Assembly: GCA_937897325.1 (NCBI GenBank)
Contig: CALCOY010000027.1
Coordinates: 1-64,000, forward strand
From: an uncultured Shimia sp.
GTDB lineage: Bacteria > Pseudomonadota > Alphaproteobacteria > Rhodobacterales > Rhodobacteraceae
DNA: 64,000 bases
Direction: 5' to 3'
Under the pieces are notes generated by a model, which had not been told where the DNA came from, made no database searches, and worked only from the letters and a program-made list of their open reading frames with translations. Position numbers and translations under genes: made by a program. Within the stretch, counting starts at the first letter, position 1, and every line of letters starts with the position of its first letter. This document shows positions 60,699 through 64,000 of this stretch, piece after piece.

Positions 60699-61931
60699 AT
60701 GCCCAATGAACTCTTCAACAGCTTTATGACCGGTCCTGATGAGGACGGACGTTTTGGCAAATTTGGCGGGCGCTTCGTGTCCGAAACGCTGATGCCGCTG
60801 ATCCTTGAGCTGGAGGCGCAATACGAAAACGCCAAAACGGACGAGAGTTTCTGGGCCGAAATGAACGATCTCTGGACCCACTACGTCGGTCGGCCCAGCC
60901 CGCTCTATCACGCGGAACGACTGACCGAGCATTTGGGCGGTGCCAAGATCTATATGAAGCGGGATGAACTGAACCATACAGGCGCTCACAAGATCAACAA
61001 TGTCCTGGGGCAAATCATCCTGGCGCGCCGGATGGGCAAGACCAGGATTATCGCGGAAACCGGGGCAGGGCAGCATGGTGTGGCCACGGCCACTGTCTGC
61101 GCGAAATTCGGATTGAAGTGTGTTGTTTATATGGGCGCCCATGATGTGGAACGTCAGGCGCCCAATGTGTTTCGGATGAAGCTTCTCGGGGCCGAGGTGG
61201 TGCCAGTGACCAGCGGTCGCGGTACGCTGAAAGACGCGATGAACGATGCGTTGCGTGATTGGGTCACCAATGTCCGCGACACCTTTTATTGTATCGGAAC
61301 CGTTGCGGGCCCGCATCCCTATCCTGCTATGGTTCGCGATTTCCAAAGCATCATCGGCAAGGAAACCAAACAGCAGATGATGCAGGCGGAGGGGCGTTAT
61401 CCTGACACGATCATCGCAGCCATTGGTGGAGGCTCAAACGCAATGGGTCTCTTCTACCCATTCCTTGATGATGAGGGTGTCGACATCATCGGTGTCGAGG
61501 CTGGTGGCAAGGGTGTGAATGAAAAGATGGAGCATTGTGCCTCGCTCACCGGCGGTCGGCCTGGCGTTTTGCATGGCAATCGTACCTATCTTCTGCAGGA
61601 CAATGACGGGCAAATCCTTGAGGGCTTTTCGATTTCGGCAGGGCTCGACTATCCAGGCATCGGACCGGAACACGCCTGGCTGCATGAGATTGGACGAGCG
61701 AAGTACGTGGCAATCACCGATGCCGAAGCGCTGGAAGCCTTCCAGCTTTGCTGCGAAAAAGAGGGCATCATCCCCGCGCTTGAGCCCAGCCATGCGCTCG
61801 CCTATGTCGCGAAGATTGCTCCTGAACTGCCAGCGGATCATATCATTTGCATGAATATGTGTGGCCGAGGTGACAAGGATGTATTCACGGTTGCCAAGGC
61901 ACTGGGCTTCGGCATGTCCGAAGCGGGCTGA
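60699..61931 (+). CDS. trpB: tryptophan synthase beta chain
   Basis: The 410-residue PLP enzyme joins indole and serine to make tryptophan. The PLP lysine is Lys98 in HTGAHKINN, the phosphate-binding loop is GGGSNAMG and the C-terminus has [20 protein letters not shown] 60699 has GGGAG 6 bases upstream; earlier in-frame GTG and ATG codons at 60672 and 60684 lie in the leader. No trpA follows, and a terminator sits 3 bases after the stop, so the alpha subunit must be encoded elsewhere. Confidence 0.96.
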   Translation: MPNELFNSFMTGPDEDGRFGKFGGRFVSETLMPLILELEAQYENAKTDESFWAEMNDLWTHYVGRPSPLYHAERLTEHLGGAKIYMKRDELNHTGAHKINNVLGQIILARRMGKTRIIAETGAGQHGVATATVCAKFGLKCVVYMGAHDVERQAPNVFRMKLLGAEVVPVTSGRGTLKDAMNDALRDWVTNVRDTFYCIGTVAGPHPYPAMVRDFQSIIGKETKQQMMQAEGRYPDTIIAAIGGGSNAMGLFYPFLDDEGVDIIGVEAGGKGVNEKMEHCASLTGGRPGVLHGNRTYLLQDNDGQILEGFSISAGLDYPGIGPEHAWLHEIGRAKYVAITDAEALEAFQLCCEKEGIIPALEPSHALAYVAKIAPELPADHIICMNMCGRGDKDVFTVAKALGFGMSEAG

Positions 61932-61934
61932 TCG

Positions 61935-61958
61935 GGATCCTCTTGAGGATCTCGTTTT
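61935..61958 (+). terminator. rho-independent terminator of trpF-trpB
   Basis: GATCCTC-TT-GAGGATC (61936-61951), extended by one G-T pair, is followed by TCGTTTT. It begins 3 bases past the trpB stop, a compact standard terminator. Confidence 0.8.
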
Positions 61959-62144
61959 CAAACCACCAAACGTCGGCAATCGGCGTGTTTTGCCTCATAA
62001 ACTCAGGTTTATTTGCTTAATCCGCATGGTTTAGTCAAACTCGATTAAACGGCAGCTACATGGCGGTGCCGACCTGCATTGACCTAGCTTGATTGCAGGA
62101 GGCGCAGTTGTTTCTGCGCTGATCTGACCATGTTGGAGGCACAT

Positions 62145-62282
62145 ATGGCCCTGATCTTTAACTTCTCTGCCGCCGTCGTCGTTTTGGCAACCGTGGCCGT
62201 TGCGCTCGAGACGCGCCCCGCAGATCGCGACAGCCGGATCGTTCTGGCCTCGGAGGCTTTCGCCGATGGGCTTGCGCATTGA
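62145..62282 (+). CDS. 45-residue hydrophobic small protein
   Basis: ATG 62145 opens a 45-codon frame with a good ribosome-binding site (GGAGG, 7 bases before). The product begins MALIFNFSAAVVVLATVAVA, one membrane segment or uncleaved signal, then a charged tail (LETRPADRDSRIVLASEAFADGLAH). I do not recognise the family. A GCGCAG-TTGTTT-CTGCGC hairpin (62102-62119) lies 25 bases upstream of the start. It is the first unit of the small module ending in the LuxR-type regulator. Confidence 0.6.
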   Translation: MALIFNFSAAVVVLATVAVALETRPADRDSRIVLASEAFADGLAH

Positions 62283-62292
62283 GGGGGTTGCT

Positions 62293-62343
62293 ATGAACTC
62301 GCCACAGACCGTGTCGTCAGGATTGGTCTTCCGGAGAGCCTGA
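62293..62343 (+). CDS. possible 16-codon leader peptide
   Basis: ATG 62293 follows GAGGGGG and encodes MNSPQTVSSGLVFRRA, ending in a TGA that overlaps the next ATG (TGATG at 62341-62345). The ribosome-binding site of the next gene (GGAGAG) lies inside this frame. That layout suggests translational coupling or a leader peptide. Evidence is positional only. Confidence 0.45.
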   Translation: MNSPQTVSSGLVFRRA

Positions 62344-62813
62344 TGAAGAAAAACTCCCAAATCAGTTCGGTAAAGAGCACGTCATTCACACGGCGCGCGG
62401 TTTTGGCTCCCTTGATGCTGGGAGGCCTTCTGGCAGTGGTGCAGGTCATCCCTGCCTTTGCCAACCGCATCGAAGACGGCATCACCCGCCAGTTGCGAAA
62501 TCAGGGCTACACCCAGATCAACACCCGAAACACCCTGCTAGGCCGTATCCGCATCACAGCGCGCCGCGGAAACACCTTTCGCGAGATCATCGTGAACCCT
62601 TCAACCGGTGTGATCCTGCGCGACTATGTCCGGGGCGCAGAGGGTGGTCTTGGCGGCCTCATCAGCCCGGATCGCAGTGGCGGTGCCGGTGGTCGGACGG
62701 GCGGCGGCGACGATGGAGATGACGGTGATGATGGTGACGATGGCGACGATGGAGGAGATGACGGGGGTGACGATGGCGGCGATGACGGAGGAGATGACGG
62801 TGGAGACGACTGA
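62343..62813 (+). CDS. exported PepSY-like protein with Asp/Gly repeat tail
   Basis: The 156-residue protein has a signal peptide with twin arginines (TRRAVLAPLMLGGLLAVV, cleavage near AFA-NRIEDG), so Tat or Sec export is possible. Residues about 42-95 resemble a PepSY-type domain, with ITRQLRNQGYTQIN, a strand LLGRIRITARRG and IVNPSTGVILRDYV. After a Gly-rich linker the C-terminus is pure Asp/Gly: four DDG units, then five DDGG units and a final DD. Such a tail probably binds divalent cations. It is followed by the membrane LuxR-type gene. Confidence 0.7.
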   Translation: MKKNSQISSVKSTSFTRRAVLAPLMLGGLLAVVQVIPAFANRIEDGITRQLRNQGYTQINTRNTLLGRIRITARRGNTFREIIVNPSTGVILRDYVRGAEGGLGGLISPDRSGGAGGRTGGGDDGDDGDDGDDGDDGGDDGGDDGGDDGGDDGGDD

Positions 62814-62834
62814 TTACCTCAAGGAGCCATAGTG

Positions 62835-63338
62835 ATGGCAAGCTCTTACCTCTTTGGCATTATCCTAGTCATTCAAGTGCTTTGTGCTGTTTTCTTCGTA
62901 TCTGACATATTAATCTCTGTCTTGGGATTGACGGTTGAACCGATCAATTGGCAGGTTCATGAATTGATAGAGATCGGGGCGGCAATCGGGCTGATCATAG
63001 GCGTCGTGCTCGGGGCTTTGACGTTGCGCGCATCGAACCGCAGATCGGACCGCATCGAAAGCCAATTGCGCGCAGCTTCGGGCGCTTTCATGGAGCTTTT
63101 GTATGACAAGTTCGAGGAATGGTCGCTGACACCGGCAGAGCGAGATGTGGCACTTTTTGCTATCAAAGGTTTGTCGACCCAGGACATCGCAGCGGTGCGC
63201 GAAACCTCAGAAGGTACTGTAAAAGCGCAGACAAATGCCATTTACCGCAAAGCCGGAGTGAGCGGTCGCCCACAATTGCTAAGCGTGTTCATTGACGATC
63301 TGATTGATGGCCCACTTCACAGTTCCGAACGTGCGTGA
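62835..63338 (+). CDS. membrane-anchored LuxR-type regulator
   Basis: The 167-residue protein has two membrane helices (about residues 5-31 and 43-66), a short basic linker (LRASNRRSDRIESQLR) and a C-terminal LuxR/GerE helix-turn-helix (LTPAERDVALFAIKGLSTQD, then EGTVKAQTNAIYRKAGVSG). There is no receiver or ligand domain. AAGGAG precedes both a GTG at 62832 and the ATG at 62835. A membrane-tethered transcription factor sensing an envelope state is inferred, with the adjacent exported protein as candidate partner. Its 3' end overlaps the convergent DUF2237 gene by 22 bases. Confidence 0.82.
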   Translation: MASSYLFGIILVIQVLCAVFFVSDILISVLGLTVEPINWQVHELIEIGAAIGLIIGVVLGALTLRASNRRSDRIESQLRAASGAFMELLYDKFEEWSLTPAERDVALFAIKGLSTQDIAAVRETSEGTVKAQTNAIYRKAGVSGRPQLLSVFIDDLIDGPLHSSERA

Positions 63339-63694
63339 CTTTCTAGGATTGTCAGCGGAATAACATCCAATGCCCGCTTGTGAGTGGCTGAAAGATCAAC
63401 ATCGGGTGCACAGCCTTCCTCATGCGCCTGCATGAAGCGCGAGGCGCATAGACACCAGCGATCACCAGGTTTCAGACCGGGAAACCGGAACTCTGGCCTC
63501 GGGGTGCTAAGATCATTTCCGACATAGCTCGAATAGGCCAGAAATTCTGCGGTCACGATTGCACAAACCGTGTGACTGCCCTGATCGGCGGCGCAAGTGT
63601 TGCAGTGGCCATCCCGAAAGAAACCCGTCACCGGATCATTCCCGCAGACTTGCAGGGGTTCACCCAAAACATTGATGCTTTCATCCGGCTTCAT
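63317..63694 (-). CDS. DUF2237 family protein
   Basis: The 125-residue protein matches DUF2237 along its length: INVLGEPLQVCGNDPVTGFF, the cysteine-rich DGHCNTCAADQGSHTVCAI, the highly conserved NDLSTPRPEFRFPGLKPGDRW and CLCASRFMQAHEEG. The conserved cysteines suggest metal binding or redox chemistry; no function is established. It is convergent with the LuxR-type gene and overlaps it by 22 bases. The 190 bp upstream (63695-63885) hold only a TTTTCGAAAA palindrome at 63802-63811. Confidence 0.88.
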   Translation of the reverse strand: MKPDESINVLGEPLQVCGNDPVTGFFRDGHCNTCAADQGSHTVCAIVTAEFLAYSSYVGNDLSTPRPEFRFPGLKPGDRWCLCASRFMQAHEEGCAPDVDLSATHKRALDVIPLTILESHARSEL

Positions 63695-63885
63695 TGGATA
63701 CCTGTTTGTTTACAAGCGCTTCATCACGGTTCCTGAATTGGCACACGAATTGGTCGGCTCTTCGTTCTTTCGTCAATTTTGTCGCGAAACATCATCCGAA
63801 ATTTTCGAAAACTGCTCACTGAGCCTAAGTATCCGCGGAAAAACTGCCTGTGAGCGCAGCTTTTGCAACTTCCGAGGGTTTTCCT

Positions 63886-64000
63886 TCACAATGCCCACTT
63901 GATCCACCTTCCGTGAAAATCGGCTTGTCCCAATTCCAGCGTGATGTCGCCCGGCCAGAGGCGCAATGTCAACAGCGCGCCTATAGCGCCTGTGGTGTCC
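63886..64000 (-). CDS. 3' end of an unidentified minus-strand gene
   Basis: From the right edge the minus strand is open for 37 codons and ends at a TGA at 63886-63888. The visible C-terminus contains LLTLRLWPGDITLELGQADF and ends GRWIKWAL. Codon use is compatible with coding and the direction agrees with DUF2237. I cannot name the family from this fragment. Confidence 0.4.
   Translation of the reverse strand, partial: DTTGAIGALLTLRLWPGDITLELGQADFHGRWIKWAL

Noticed and set aside
62691-62813. Tandem repeat considered as a CRISPR-like or minisatellite array
   Set aside because: The repeat unit is 9-12 bp, in frame and coding for Asp/Gly; there are no spacers.

Overview
The window reads as a chromosome segment of an aerobic, heterotrophic alphaproteobacterium, most likely a marine Roseobacter-type Rhodobacterales. 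The support is gene content and order rather than a marker gene: an ihfB-lapA-trpF-trpB block, a malonate TRAP operon, dimethylglycine-dehydrogenase/MttB-type methylamine genes, a DmdC-like acyl-CoA dehydrogenase in a beta-oxidation cluster with MerR regulators, many solute-binding-protein transporters, moderately high GC and frequent ATGA/TGATG gene overlaps. I found no rRNA, tRNA, CRISPR array, transposase or phage gene. Both window edges cut genes.

Layout. 1-1838: 3' part of a secreted protein built of repeated LamG-like modules joined by Asp/Gly-rich linkers. 2232-4326: flavin amine oxidase divergent from a TetR regulator, with two tandem palindromes between them. 4299-10779: malonate uptake and use operon (matPQM TRAP transporter, matA decarboxylase, matB ligase) divergent from a GntR regulator. 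10824-15561: dimethylglycine-dehydrogenase-like flavoprotein, MttB-family methyltransferase and TetR regulator behind two operator-like inverted repeats. 15593-25330: fatty-acid beta-oxidation cluster (FadB-type protein, tandem NTF2-fold protein, thiolase, GST, two acyl-CoA dehydrogenases, two MerR paralogues). 25449-29551: two hotdog thioesterases, a MATE exporter, and pyrD with two small conserved genes. 29813-36829: exported 5'-nucleotidase, fused E1 alpha-beta 2-oxoacid dehydrogenase, glutaryl-CoA dehydrogenase with a LysR regulator, and an SPFH protein. 36832-37439: a flavodoxin-family pseudogene.

37396-49612 is the most unusual block: a minus-strand operon running ABC ATPase, solute-binding protein, two permeases, SnoaL-like protein, tandem SnoaL-like protein, SDR, LacI regulator, another SnoaL-like protein, an exported protein of unknown function and a MetE-C-terminal-type methyltransferase. 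A fourth SnoaL-like gene is divergent, and a perfect 16-bp palindrome lies between the two transcription units. It looks like a LacI-regulated catabolic system for an unidentified substrate. 49617-58998: LysR, M19 dipeptidase, and a Dpp-type peptide ABC transporter with two different substrate-binding proteins and a GAF protein. 59273-61931: ihfB, lapA, trpF, trpB and a clear terminator. 62145-63338: a compact module of a 45-residue hydrophobic peptide, a 16-codon leader, an exported PepSY-like protein with an Asp/Gly repeat tail, and a membrane-anchored LuxR-type regulator. The window closes with a DUF2237 gene and the 3' end of an unidentified minus-strand gene.

All functions are inferred from motifs and context; no database search was run. 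Start codons were chosen from ribosome-binding sites, overlaps and family N-termini, and often differ from the longest open frame.
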